From the NCBI GenBank assembly GCA_016788425.1, contig JAEURQ010000002.1, positions 1-64,000 of the forward strand: DNA of 64,000 bases. The letters are read 5' to 3'. The stretch is from Chthonomonas sp. GTDB lineage: Bacteria > Armatimonadota > Fimbriimonadia > Fimbriimonadales > Fimbriimonadaceae. A program made the position numbers and the translations under genes. Below, in pieces: positions 49,687 through 59,768 of this stretch. The notes under the pieces are model-generated. The model did no database searches. It saw only the letters and a list, made by a program, of their open reading frames with translations, and was not told where the DNA came from. Numbering within the stretch: the stretch's first letter is position 1; the number at the start of each line of letters is the position of its first letter.

Positions 49687-50924
49687 TAGAGCACCTTCAC
49701 CTTGGCCTTCAGCGCCCCTTGCGCCTTGAGCTGGTCGAGAATCGCGATCATGTCGGCAGCACTCACCTTGAGCTTTTGGAACAACTTGGCGAGGTCGGTC
49801 AGGGTCGTGTTCGGGCTGAGCACGCCAATCTGCACCTCGGATTCCTTCGCCGAGACTTCGGTGTTCGTCACCGGGTTCGGCGGATTGTTGGTGAACGGCG
49901 CTTGCTCGCCCACCGCGGTGGTTTCGCGGATGATGACTTTGAGGCTGCCGCGAGCCACGATGGCCGGCCCGAGCTTGACGTTGCCGCTAATCGTGATGGT
50001 GCCGGTGCGCTCGTTGATGGTCACAACGGCAGGGATGTCGGCCTTCACGACCGTGGTTTCGATGCTGGCCATGGCCCGCAACGGGTTTTCCTTGATCGGA
50101 AGTTGGATCGCGACAGTACCTCCATCCACCGCCTTGATGCGGTAGGTGGCGAACCGTTGCTGAAGCTTTTGAGCAATGCGCTCGGCGGTGGTGATGTCGC
50201 CCTGATCGAGCTCCAGGTACATCGTGTTGCCTTCAAAGAGCATTTGGTAGGGAACCGAGCGCTCGACGATCGCGCCCGAACTCACGCGGCCCACCGTGAC
50301 GTGGTTCTTTTGCACGCTGCTGCCACCACCCGAGGCGTTGAATCCGCCAACCGTGATGGGGCCCTGCGCGACGGCAATCGCGTTGGCTTCGTCATTCGCG
50401 CCGAAGAGTCCCGCTTGCAGCAGGATGCCGCCTTCCAAACTCTTGGCGTCGCCGATGCTTTGCACGGTCACATCAATGGAGTTGCCGGGCGAAGCAAACG
50501 GCGGAAGCTCGGCGATGATGCTCACCGTGGCCACGTTCTTCAGGTTCATGGCCTGCGGATCCACCAGGGTGCCGAACTTGCGCATGGCGTTGGCCATCAG
50601 CGTCGCCGTGAACGGCGTTTTTTGGGTGTCGCCCGAGCCGTTGAGACCCACCACGAGCCCGTAGCCCATGAGCTGGTTGCTTCGGACGCCGCGGAATCGG
50701 GCAATGTCCTTGATGCGCACGTCGAGACCTTCCTCGTTCACGCGTTTGATCTCGGCATTGACACGATCCTCGGGGCCAATCATTTGCACCTGCGGCTTGG
50801 CACCATTTTTGGCGCCAGCCTTTTGGGCTTGGCCGGTTTTGGTCGCGGGCGCGCCTTGCGGCACCGCCACGGCGGCGCTCGCGGTGAGCAGGCTAGCGGT
50901 CAGAAGTTTGACGGTTAATTTCAT
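49686..50924 (-). CDS. flgI: Flagellar P-ring protein FlgI
   Basis: 412 residues from the ATG at 50924 (MKLTVKLLTASLLTASAAVAVP, signal peptide). RIKDIARFRGVRSNQLMGYGLVVGLNGSGD is the FlgI signature, and the C-terminus has LAKLFQKLKVSAADMIAILDQLKAQGAL. FlgI forms the ring in the peptidoglycan layer. About 30 extra residues (PQGAPATKTGQAQKAG and on) separate the signal peptide from the core. Confidence 0.96.
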   Translation of the reverse strand: MKLTVKLLTASLLTASAAVAVPQGAPATKTGQAQKAGAKNGAKPQVQMIGPEDRVNAEIKRVNEEGLDVRIKDIARFRGVRSNQLMGYGLVVGLNGSGDTQKTPFTATLMANAMRKFGTLVDPQAMNLKNVATVSIIAELPPFASPGNSIDVTVQSIGDAKSLEGGILLQAGLFGANDEANAIAVAQGPITVGGFNASGGGSSVQKNHVTVGRVSSGAIVERSVPYQMLFEGNTMYLELDQGDITTAERIAQKLQQRFATYRIKAVDGGTVAIQLPIKENPLRAMASIETTVVKADIPAVVTINERTGTITISGNVKLGPAIVARGSLKVIIRETTAVGEQAPFTNNPPNPVTNTEVSAKESEVQIGVLSPNTTLTDLAKLFQKLKVSAADMIAILDQLKAQGALKAKVKVL

Positions 50925-51017
50925 TGGGCTTCGGGGCGGGTTGGTCTTTGCCGGGAACAACGACGATCACCGGACGCGGACGGATAAGTTTCAAAAGGTG
51001 GCGGCGGGAGGTTGACA

Positions 51018-51614
51018 TTAGAACAGCCAGTCGAGAACCTTGGTCAGCAGGCCGCGGCGCTGCCGGTCTTGAATCGCGCCCTTGCCCTCAAACCGGATGT
51101 CGGCTTCGGCGAGGCTCTCGCTCATCACCGAGTTGTCGGGGGCGATATCGTCGGGGCGCAGCACGCCGCGCAGCTTAAAGCTCTGCAGCTCCTTGTTGAT
51201 CATCAGCGTGCGTGTGGCTTCCACCACCATCGTGCCGTTCGGACGGACTTCGGTAATGACGCCGGTGATCTTGGCCTGCAAGCGGCCGTTTTGGCTGGTG
51301 CTACCCTTGCCATCGGTCGAGCTGTTGCTGTTGGTCGAAAACGGCTTGAGCAACTGGTCGAGAAACTTGACGGGAAACTTCGCGCCAACCTCGCTGTTGT
51401 CCTTTTTGCTCGTGTTGGTGCTCGCGCTGAACTGCGCCACCGACGACTCGCTGATGACAACGGTGAGGACATCACCCTTGAGGCGGGCGACGCGATCGAT
51501 CAGGTAGTTGCGACCGTTGGTCCACAACGAACCGGGGTTCGTATTCTTTTCGATGACTTGGGCGTTGGCCAACTGAATGGCGCTGATGGCGAGGCAAAGG
51601 AATCGGCATTGCAT
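51018..51614 (-). CDS. flgH: Flagellar L-ring protein FlgH
   Basis: 198 residues. LKGDVLTVVISESSVAQFSASTNTSKK is the family core and LRGVLRPDDIAPDNSVMSESLAEADIRFEGKG ends the conserved region. FlgH forms the outer-membrane ring. Most homologues are lipoproteins, but the signal here (FLCLAISAIQLANAQ) has no lipobox cysteine at the cleavage site. Its presence shows the organism is diderm. Confidence 0.93.
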   Translation of the reverse strand: MQCRFLCLAISAIQLANAQVIEKNTNPGSLWTNGRNYLIDRVARLKGDVLTVVISESSVAQFSASTNTSKKDNSEVGAKFPVKFLDQLLKPFSTNSNSSTDGKGSTSQNGRLQAKITGVITEVRPNGTMVVEATRTLMINKELQSFKLRGVLRPDDIAPDNSVMSESLAEADIRFEGKGAIQDRQRRGLLTKVLDWLF

Positions 51615-51619
51615 AGGAT

Positions 51620-52891
51620 TTACTGGACCTCCACGGATCCGTCGCTGAGGACGCGCCCGACAAGGAGCGTGCCTTCGCTGGTGCGAACTTCGACCTCCAG
51701 GCCGTTTCGCAAAACTTTGGTCACTCGACCGGTGGTCTCAACACTTAGAGCACCCGCATTGGCGATGATGCGCACAGTGGTTCCAACCGTGAGTTTGGGG
51801 ACGCCGCCATCGCGGCGTAGCTGAACGCTGGTCGAGTTAAATCGGCGGTCGTTGACGAAGATGTCAAACGTCACGCGAATGCCATCAGCGCCTTCGAGGC
51901 ACTGCGTGCAGCGCAGGCTCAAGCTGCCTTTGGGCACCCGCAGATCGGCGGGTTTGCTCGTGGCGAGCAACTTGCCGTTGCTGCCGAACTTGGCTTCGGC
52001 TTCGAGAATCGCGGCCTCGACCACTTGCTGGGTGCGGATGGTTTGCCCGGCGCGGACGACCTTGGCCTCGGCGGCGAGCTCGATATCAACCTTCGTCGGA
52101 TCGAATCCGGCGGCCTTGAGCATCGTGCGCAGGTAGGGCAGGTCCAGCTTGCGCTCGACCCCGAAGTACGGCGTGTTGCCGATGCGCACCTCGGCCAGTT
52201 TCTTGGCGACGGTCGGATCGGCCGCGATGTCGGCGATGTCGCGGAGCAGGAACGAATCGCCTTCGACTTCGTTGAGCGGGCGGATCGTCAGCAGCGGCGT
52301 GGTCGGATATCCCTTGCTGGTTGTCCGGGCGGCGGAATACGATTCGACTTCCTTGGGGAAGGTGGTCGGCTTGACCGGACGGGAGGTTTCGCCCTTGCGG
52401 TCTTCGGTCTCGCCAAGCACCTCGCGCGGTCGCTCCTTTTCTTGGAGCGCAAATTTGTCGTTCATGCGGTTGACGATCACCATGACCGTGCCGTCCGCGT
52501 TGGGCGCGGGGTTGATCAGCTTGGGGCGGCGCGGGCTGATCCAGTAGTTGCCCGACTTTTCGAGCAGCCCCTCCGAATCGAATACGGCCAGCACCACGCG
52601 GCCGACTTGCTGGTCGCCCACCTTGATCCAGCCATCGCGGGTCATGTCAAAGGTCCCTTCAATCTTGGGCATCTGAATCGCGGGGATCAGGTAGCCGCCG
52701 TTCTTATCGGCCAGGCGACCCTTCGCGTCGATCACGAGGTCCATGGTGCGCGTGTATACGGTATCGCCATCGAAGCCAAGCCGGAAGTAGCCCGGACCAT
52801 CAACTTTGACGGTGGCGAACGACGTCGGCTTACTTTGTTGGCTCACCGCGAGGGCGGGCACCACCAAGAGAGAAAGGAGCAGGGTTTTCAT
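51620..52891 (-). CDS. flgA: FlgA P-ring chaperone fused to a hook/rod-protein-like domain
   Basis: 423 residues with a signal peptide (MKTLLLSLLVVPALAVSQQ). Residues about 25-150 look like the D1 part of FlgG/FlgE: VDGPGYFRLGFDGDTVYTRTM, RLADKNGGYLIPAIQMP and VGRVVLAVFDSEGLLEKSGNYW. Residues about 205-423 are FlgA, with the SAF domain near VPKGSLSLRC and the end region TVRIIANAGALSVETTGRVTKVL. FlgA helps assemble the P ring. It overlaps flgG by one base. Confidence 0.88.
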   Translation of the reverse strand: MKTLLLSLLVVPALAVSQQSKPTSFATVKVDGPGYFRLGFDGDTVYTRTMDLVIDAKGRLADKNGGYLIPAIQMPKIEGTFDMTRDGWIKVGDQQVGRVVLAVFDSEGLLEKSGNYWISPRRPKLINPAPNADGTVMVIVNRMNDKFALQEKERPREVLGETEDRKGETSRPVKPTTFPKEVESYSAARTTSKGYPTTPLLTIRPLNEVEGDSFLLRDIADIAADPTVAKKLAEVRIGNTPYFGVERKLDLPYLRTMLKAAGFDPTKVDIELAAEAKVVRAGQTIRTQQVVEAAILEAEAKFGSNGKLLATSKPADLRVPKGSLSLRCTQCLEGADGIRVTFDIFVNDRRFNSTSVQLRRDGGVPKLTVGTTVRIIANAGALSVETTGRVTKVLRNGLEVEVRTSEGTLLVGRVLSDGSVEVQ

Positions 52892-53679
52892 TAGCGCTTG
52901 AGGTTGTTGAGGATGCTGAGCATATCGTCGGCGGTTTGAATCGCCTTAGAATTGATTTCGTAGGCACGCTGAGCCAGGATCATGCGGACCATTTCTTCGA
53001 CGACCTGTACGTTGGAGCCCTCAACGAACGAGGAGGTGAGTTCACCGGCACCGTTTTGGCCGGGCGTCGCGGTCTGAGCGTCGCCGCTCGCGCCGCCGGC
53101 AAGATACAGGTTCTGTCCGGCGCGGGTAAGGCCGCTCGGGTTCGCAAACACCGTGGTCGAGATTTGTCCCAGCGACGTCGGCTCGTTGGTGCCGGGCAAA
53201 ATCGCCGAAACCGTACCGTTGCCCGAGACCGTGATGGCCTTGGCTCCGGCGGGAACCGTGATGTTGGGCACCAGCGGGTAGCCGTCGTTGGTCACGACGA
53301 GGCCGGTGGCATCGAGCTTAAAGCTGCCGTCGCGAGTGTAGGCCAAGCCGCCATCGGCTTTTTGTACGCTGAAGAATCCGTCGCCGTTAATCGCGAGGTC
53401 CAAGGGGTTGCCCGTGGCTTGCATGGGTCCACCGGCAAAGTTGGTTGCCGTCGCGGAGAACTTGCTACCAAGACCGATTTGCACCGGCGAAGGCAGGTTC
53501 ACGGCGCCGCCGGTGGAGGCACCCGAGGCCCGGAAGGTCTGCACCATCAGGTCTTGAAACTCGGCTCGCTGCTGCTTAAAAGCGGTCGTGTTAACGTTGG
53601 CGAGGTTGTTAGAGATAACGTCCAGGTTGAGCTGCTGCGAGAGCATCCCCGTGCCGGCCGTGTTCAGTGCGCGCATCAT
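52891..53679 (-). CDS. flgG: Flagellar distal rod protein FlgG
   Basis: 262 residues. MMRALNTAGTGMLSQQLNLDVISNNLANVNTTAFKQQRAEF is the rod N-terminal motif, GDGFFSVQKADGGLAYTRDGSFKLD follows, and the C-terminus has EGSNVQVVEEMVRMILAQRAYEINSKAIQTADDM. Length is that of FlgG. It lies second in the operon after the FlgF-like gene. Confidence 0.96.
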   Translation of the reverse strand: MMRALNTAGTGMLSQQLNLDVISNNLANVNTTAFKQQRAEFQDLMVQTFRASGASTGGAVNLPSPVQIGLGSKFSATATNFAGGPMQATGNPLDLAINGDGFFSVQKADGGLAYTRDGSFKLDATGLVVTNDGYPLVPNITVPAGAKAITVSGNGTVSAILPGTNEPTSLGQISTTVFANPSGLTRAGQNLYLAGGASGDAQTATPGQNGAGELTSSFVEGSNVQVVEEMVRMILAQRAYEINSKAIQTADDMLSILNNLKR

Positions 53680-53747
53680 AGTTTTAGTTGTTGTCCTTTG
53701 ATGCTAGGTCCGCCTCCTGGCCGCAAGCGGCTCAGGTCCAGCTAGAT

Positions 53748-54476
53748 CTAGCCTTGTTGCAGGGCTTGAATGAGCTTTTGGCTCGCTTCGTCCTCCGTTG
53801 AAATCACTTTTTGAGCCATCTCGAACACGCGGCTGGCCTTGATCATGTCGACCATGGCTTCGACGGCGTTCACGTTGGAGGCCTCCAGCATGCCGCTGGC
53901 GACCCGAGTCTCAAAGGGTTGGGCGTTGGGGGCGGTGAGCAGGCCATCGCCCACTCGTTGCCAGGTGTCGGCATTCCAGATTCCCAGCGAGGCGATCACT
54001 TGTCCGCCCTGGCTAATCTGGCCGTTGTCGTCCACCTTGATGGTGCCTTCACCTTTCATGGTGATGGGCGTGCCGTTTTTGTCGAGCACGGGATGGCCCA
54101 TTTGGGTCACCAACTCGCGCTTGCTGTTGATTGTAAAGCTGCCGTTGCGGGTGTAGTGCATCTGGCCGTTGGCCATCACGCCAAACGCGCCGTCTTCGCC
54201 GAGAATGGCGACATCGAGCGGGTTGGACGTGTTGATCGCGGAGCCCGCGGACCGGACGAGATAGCGTTGGCTTTCGACGGGGCCGGTGCCGAGCGTGCCG
54301 AGCACATCGCCCATCCCGCCTTCGCCTCGCAAGAGCCGCTCAAGGGCCTCGCTGAACTCGACTCGCTCCGACTTAAAGCCGGTCGTATTCACGTTCGCCA
54401 AGTTGTGCGTAATCGTGTCGAGTTTGCTCTGCGCGGCCATCATTCCGGCTGCTGCGCCATAAACACCTCTATTCAT
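53748..54476 (-). CDS. flgF: Flagellar proximal rod protein, FlgF-like
   Basis: 242 residues. MNRGVYGAAAGMMAAQSKLDTITHNLANVNTTGFKSERVEF begins as in FlgF/FlgG; LGEDGAFGVMANGQMHYTRNGSFTINS and the C-terminal EASNVNAVEAMVDMIKASRVFEMAQKVI are family segments. I call it FlgF by its place before flgG. It is first in the leftward flagellar operon, which runs to flgL. Confidence 0.92.
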   Translation of the reverse strand: MNRGVYGAAAGMMAAQSKLDTITHNLANVNTTGFKSERVEFSEALERLLRGEGGMGDVLGTLGTGPVESQRYLVRSAGSAINTSNPLDVAILGEDGAFGVMANGQMHYTRNGSFTINSKRELVTQMGHPVLDKNGTPITMKGEGTIKVDDNGQISQGGQVIASLGIWNADTWQRVGDGLLTAPNAQPFETRVASGMLEASNVNAVEAMVDMIKASRVFEMAQKVISTEDEASQKLIQALQQG

Positions 54477-54576
54477 CCTGCTTAGGTTATTGGTTCGCTA
54501 AGAGCGGGCCTTAGGGCGCGGAGTTCGCAATCTACTTGAGGTTTGCCGAGCGCAGGCTTTCGGGTAAGGTAGCCAC

Positions 54577-55152
54577 ATGCTACGAGGACTCGTATTCGCA
54601 TGCGCATTGTTGCCGCTGATGGCGGTGGCCAACCCCGAGTTGACGTTGGAACCGCAAGCCAAAAAGAAGAAAAAGGGCTTTGGGATCGGTCTCGACGTCA
54701 GCGCGTTCTTCCCTTCGGATCGCGACATCGTCCGCGCGTTCGCGGCGGCGAACTACGGAATCGGCCTCTCGCCCACGAACATCAATTTCCGCCCCGGCAC
54801 GCACTTTATCTGGGACATCGGTCTCAACGGCGACAGCCGCGCGGGCTCGCGGTACTTCACTGTGGCGCCGACTTTCGGCGTGATCTACTCGCCGCAAAAC
54901 GAAGACAGCCAGTCCACCTTCCGCCCGTACTTCGCGGCGCGCGTCGGACCGTACTACGCGGATTATTCGATTTTGCGCAACAACACGCGCTTTAAGGACC
55001 GCGGGTTCGGTTGGAATGGCAACGTCGAAGCCGGCTTGTTCCTCACCGACAAGATCCGTGTGAGCGTTCGCTACGACAAGTTCTCGGAGAAAGACGGGTT
55101 TGACCTCGGCGGTTTACGCGCCGGTGTCACCTGGCAGTTCCTTCGCTTTTAG
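54577..55152 (+). CDS. Predicted outer-membrane beta-barrel protein
   Basis: 191 residues. A signal peptide (MLRGLVFACALLPLMAVA) is followed by a Lys-rich linker (KKKKKGFGIGLDV). Strand-like segments follow (YFTVAPTFGVIYSP, YFAARVGPYYADYSI, GWNGNVEAGLFL, IRVSVRYDKF) and the chain ends GVTWQFLRF with a C-terminal aromatic, as in small barrels of 8-10 strands. The function is unknown. Confidence 0.85.
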   Translation: MLRGLVFACALLPLMAVANPELTLEPQAKKKKKGFGIGLDVSAFFPSDRDIVRAFAAANYGIGLSPTNINFRPGTHFIWDIGLNGDSRAGSRYFTVAPTFGVIYSPQNEDSQSTFRPYFAARVGPYYADYSILRNNTRFKDRGFGWNGNVEAGLFLTDKIRVSVRYDKFSEKDGFDLGGLRAGVTWQFLRF

Positions 55153-55835
55153 TCGATCGACGTGAGCCGAACAAACGCCTGCTCCGGTTGATCGGAGCGC
55201 AAGATCGCCGCCTCCACGCTGAGATTCTCCGTGAGGGCGGCGAATTGCTTTTCGCCACTCGGGTCCACGGCGAGCGCCCAGAGGTCTTGCAGTTTCTTCA
55301 TCGCGGCCTCCGGTTTCAGCTTGGTCCAATCGGTGTCGTCCAGCTCTTCGCGGAGAGTCGTCGCGCCATCTTGATTGCCGGTAATGAACGCGGCTTTGCT
55401 CCGCACGGAGTAGTCGCCGTCATAGTCCATCACGTAAAAGCGAGTGTCCTCGGGACGCTCGGCCACGTCGGCGAACAACCCTCGGGCGACAAAGGGAGCC
55501 GTGTTGAGATCGGCAAACGCGCGCTTGAGGGGTTGGCTCATCGCGCTCACGACGCGCTTGATGGTTACGTCTTGCTCGCTCCGGTTAAAGCCTTCCTGAT
55601 GGGCGAAGTCGAGCGCGGCCATGCGCAGATTTTCGACGTCGCTTTGTTGACCGATCAGTCCCAGCGCAAGGCGATCGTAGATTTCGTAAATCTTGGGTGC
55701 CTGCCGTCGAACCGCGAAGAGGAGCGTGCCTTCTTTGGTGGCGACCGCGATCACAGGGGTGCCACCGCTCAGGCGTTCTTCGATAAAGCTCGATCGTGTG
55801 CTGATCGTCTCGTGCCAATCAAACGGGGGCATCAT
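55149..55835 (-). CDS. Proteasome alpha-subunit-like (PrcA-like) protein
   Basis: 228 residues resembling actinobacterial PrcA. VIAVATKEGTLLFAVRR, then IYEIYDRLALGLIGQQSDVENLRMAALDFAHQEGF and DVTIKRVVSAMSQPLKRAF follow the alpha-subunit order of beta strands, the EIYDR...G...D/EFENLR block and the following helix. There is no N-terminal catalytic Thr, as expected for an alpha subunit. The C-terminal 100 residues diverge. No beta subunit, Pup ligase or Mpa/ARC ATPase is in the window. Confidence 0.75.
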   Translation of the reverse strand: MMPPFDWHETISTRSSFIEERLSGGTPVIAVATKEGTLLFAVRRQAPKIYEIYDRLALGLIGQQSDVENLRMAALDFAHQEGFNRSEQDVTIKRVVSAMSQPLKRAFADLNTAPFVARGLFADVAERPEDTRFYVMDYDGDYSVRSKAAFITGNQDGATTLREELDDTDWTKLKPEAAMKKLQDLWALAVDPSGEKQFAALTENLSVEAAILRSDQPEQAFVRLTSID

Positions 55836-55880
55836 GTCAGAGGGTTCTACTCCATTTTCCGCCCGCGTGATGCGGCGACC

Positions 55881-56612
55881 TTACTTGGGCACAACCCAGA
55901 TGTTGCGAAACTCGACCGGACTGCCATGGTCTTGCAGCATCAACGGGAGCTTTGGCGCGTGATACGCGTACTTGGCCACCGCGCGGTACGCCGTTTGGCC
56001 CATGACCTTGGTCTTATTGAGCACGCGCACGCCATTGAAGACGAGCGTCACCGTGGCCGGGCTCTTCAGCGAGCCATCCATGGCAAAGACCGGCGCGACA
56101 AAGTCGATGTCGTAGGTTTGCCATTCGCCTTGCGGTCGGCACGGGTTCGAGCTCGGCGGAGTTTGTCCGTAGATGGACCCCGCGTGACCATCGGCGTACG
56201 TCACGTTGTTAAAGCAGTTGAGAATCTGGATCTCGTATTCGCCCATGAGGAAGACGCCGCTGTTGCCGCTGCCTTGATCCTTGTAGTTGTCAACCGGCGT
56301 GCGCCATTCGATGTGATACCGTCCGCTGCCAAACGCTTCTTTGGTCAGGTTTGCTCCTTGCTGCACCTGCAAGTCGCCGTTGGCCAGCTTCCAACTCGGG
56401 TTGCTCCATGTGGGTACGACCGCGCCCATCGGGGCCGGTACCGGCTTGCCATCCCATGCGACAGGATTCTTCTTCCTGGGATGCGGACGCTCCTTATCGT
56501 GAACGCGCCACTTGGTGCCGGGGATGATCGGCGTGTCGCTGAAACCCGGTCGGTCGTCAATCAAGATCGTCGCGGCGAGAGCAAGGGCGGTGAGCATTTC
56601 TTTAGTTCTCAA
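55881..56612 (-). CDS. Secreted DUF1080 (3-keto-glycoside hydrolase-like) protein
   Basis: 243 residues with a signal sequence (MLTALALAATILIDD). The fold is the concanavalin-like DUF1080 type: FGSGRYHIEWRTPVDNYKDQGSGNSGVFLMGEYEIQIL, YGQTPPSSNPCRPQGEWQTYDIDF and SPVEFRNIWVVP are the family blocks. Members act on 3-keto sugars or bind glycans outside the cell. It overlaps the end of nuoE by eleven bases on the same strand. Confidence 0.9.
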   Translation of the reverse strand: MRTKEMLTALALAATILIDDRPGFSDTPIIPGTKWRVHDKERPHPRKKNPVAWDGKPVPAPMGAVVPTWSNPSWKLANGDLQVQQGANLTKEAFGSGRYHIEWRTPVDNYKDQGSGNSGVFLMGEYEIQILNCFNNVTYADGHAGSIYGQTPPSSNPCRPQGEWQTYDIDFVAPVFAMDGSLKSPATVTLVFNGVRVLNKTKVMGQTAYRAVAKYAYHAPKLPLMLQDHGSPVEFRNIWVVPK

Positions 56613-57216
56613 GAGGGCCTACTTGTACCTTAACGATATCGTCGGCCATTTGGGTAACAGTTGAGCCTTCCGAGGTGCGAAGTTTTTCGATCAGCGCATC
56701 CAAATAGGCGCCATCAACCGGACCGTGGTATTCGGAACCGACCTGAATCAAAGGCGCGCGGTCGCAGGCGTTGAGGCATTCCACCTCGTGCAACGTGAAG
56801 ATTCCGTCGGCGGTGGTCTCGCCGAAGCCGATGCCAAGTTTGTTTTTGAGATATTCGGCGATGGGGTATGCGCCGCACACTTGGCAGCTTAGGCAGGTGC
56901 ACACTTCGATCATGTGCTTGCCGACCGCGTGGGCCGTGTTATACATCGAGTAGAACGTCGCCACGCCTTCGACTTCGGCGTAGCTGCGGCTGAGGCGATG
57001 GGCGACCTCGGCGATGGCTTCGCCGCTCAGGTAGCCGCCGTACTCGCGTTGGGCAATCCAAAGTCCGGGCAGAATGCACGACTTCTTGTCGGGGTAGTGG
57101 GTGAGGAGCTGCTCCAGTTCGCGCACGGCTAGATCGCTAAAGCGAAGTTCTACTTCCTCGCTCCGGGGCGCGCGTGGTCGGTCGTTGGGGCTGCCAATCT
57201 GCAGGAGGTCACTCAC
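56602..57216 (-). CDS. nuoE: NADH-quinone oxidoreductase subunit E
   Basis: 204 residues from the GTG at 57216. It is a thioredoxin-like [2Fe-2S] subunit with ligands in [13 protein letters not shown] and [12 protein letters not shown], and the helical [28 protein letters not shown] at the N-terminus. NuoE works with NuoF in the NADH-oxidising arm of complex I. Here nuoF lies 5 kb away on the other strand, which is unusual. A longer reading upstream would overlap fumC. Confidence 0.93.
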   Translation of the reverse strand: MSDLLQIGSPNDRPRAPRSEEVELRFSDLAVRELEQLLTHYPDKKSCILPGLWIAQREYGGYLSGEAIAEVAHRLSRSYAEVEGVATFYSMYNTAHAVGKHMIEVCTCLSCQVCGAYPIAEYLKNKLGIGFGETTADGIFTLHEVECLNACDRAPLIQVGSEYHGPVDGAYLDALIEKLRTSEGSTVTQMADDIVKVQVGPLEN

Positions 57217-57264
57217 AAGCTGTATTGTACTCAGGCGTTCCGCGCGCGCGGGTACCTTTATAGA

Positions 57265-58662
<1,398 letters not shown>

Positions 58663-58663
58663 C

Positions 58664-58999
58664 ATGAACTTCGGATACATTCTCCTCGGCCTCGCTTTTG
58701 TCCTCATTTCGTGGGGCAGTTGGGCGATCATGAGTGCGTTCTTCGATCGCACGAAACCCGAAACCAAGCGCCTAGGCAAACTTTTGCGCGGCATGGTCAC
58801 CGAGTTGCTGGGGCTCACCAGCTTTCTGGGCGGATACTTCAGCGACACCAAGGCGTCGTTTGCGTTCTTGGTGTTCTTTGGCGCGCTGTTCTTGGGCTCA
58901 GGGTCGGGGATGTTCCACGCCGTGCTGAGCGGTCGGCGCAGCCAAATCGAGGCTAACCTCGCTCAAGCTCAGCCGCCATCCGAAGAGACGCAACCGTAG
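58664..58999 (+). CDS. Small membrane protein of unknown function
   Basis: 111 residues with three hydrophobic segments (YILLGLAFVLISWGSWAIMS, LLGLTSFLGGYFS, FLVFFGALFLGSGSGMFHAVLS) and a polar C-terminal tail. It begins one base after the fumC stop, so it is likely co-transcribed with it. The last 47 bases overlap the end of folP. The function is unknown. Confidence 0.72.
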   Translation: MNFGYILLGLAFVLISWGSWAIMSAFFDRTKPETKRLGKLLRGMVTELLGLTSFLGGYFSDTKASFAFLVFFGALFLGSGSGMFHAVLSGRRSQIEANLAQAQPPSEETQP

Positions 59000-59768
59000 C
59001 GCGTACGTCGTGCGTGCGCACATATTCGGCACCCCACGTGACCGCATAAAGTTGCGCGACCAGCGTGGCGGGCAAGCGGTCGTTGATGTCAGCCGGGGTC
59101 TCTTCGTTGCCCAGATAGCGGCCGATGAAGCTTTTGCGGCTGAGGCCAACCATGATGGGCAATCGCAACCGGCGGAACTGCCGAAGCTCTTGCAGTAGCT
59201 GTAGGTTGTGTTCGGTCGTCTTCCCAAATCCGAACCCGGGATCCACGATCAGGTGGTCGCGGTTGACTCCGGCGGCGACTAGCTCTTCGGCACGGTCGCT
59301 CAGCCAACTGCGAACGTCGGTCACCACCTCGGTGTAGGCCGGCGACATTTGCATGGTTTGCGGGTCACCCTGGTGGTGCATCAGGCAATACTTCACCTCG
59401 CTGGCGGCGATAATGTCCACCATACGCGGGTCATCGCCGCCGGAAACGTCGTTCACCATTTGCACGCCCAGCACAATGCCGCGGCGCGCGATTTCTGCTT
59501 TGCGTGTGTCGAGACTCACGGGGATGCCGAGTTCAATGAGGCGCGTGATGACTGGCTCAACCCGCTTCCATTCCTCTTCCAGTTCCACCGGCTCAGCGCC
59601 GGGGCGCGTGCTCTCACCACCAATGTCAATGTAGTCGGCGCCTTCCGCGCGCAACTGTTGCGCGGCCTCCACAGCTTGGTCAATCCCGAAGCTCTTTCCT
59701 CCATCGCTAAAGGAGTCGGGTGTCACATTGACGATGCCCAGAATTTTGGCGGCGAATTGGTTACTCAA
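58953..59768 (-). CDS. folP: Dihydropteroate synthase
   Basis: 271 residues. ILGIVNVTPDSFSDGGKSF and DIGGESTRPGAEPV are the two signature motifs, and DPGFGFGKTTEHNLQLLQEL and VGLSRKSFIG follow. It joins dihydropterin pyrophosphate with p-aminobenzoate in folate synthesis. It overlaps the end of lysC by eight bases, so it is part of an ACT-lysC-folP transcript. Confidence 0.97.
   Translation of the reverse strand: MSNQFAAKILGIVNVTPDSFSDGGKSFGIDQAVEAAQQLRAEGADYIDIGGESTRPGAEPVELEEEWKRVEPVITRLIELGIPVSLDTRKAEIARRGIVLGVQMVNDVSGGDDPRMVDIIAASEVKYCLMHHQGDPQTMQMSPAYTEVVTDVRSWLSDRAEELVAAGVNRDHLIVDPGFGFGKTTEHNLQLLQELRQFRRLRLPIMVGLSRKSFIGRYLGNEETPADINDRLPATLVAQLYAVTWGAEYVRTHDVRATVASLRMAAELERG

Noticed and set aside
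50893-51021. A 41-codon ORF (MSTSRRHLLKLIRPRPV) starting in the TAATG overlap after flgH.
   Set aside because: It overlaps flgI in another frame and has no recognisable family or separate support. It could be a short leader, but I cannot support it.
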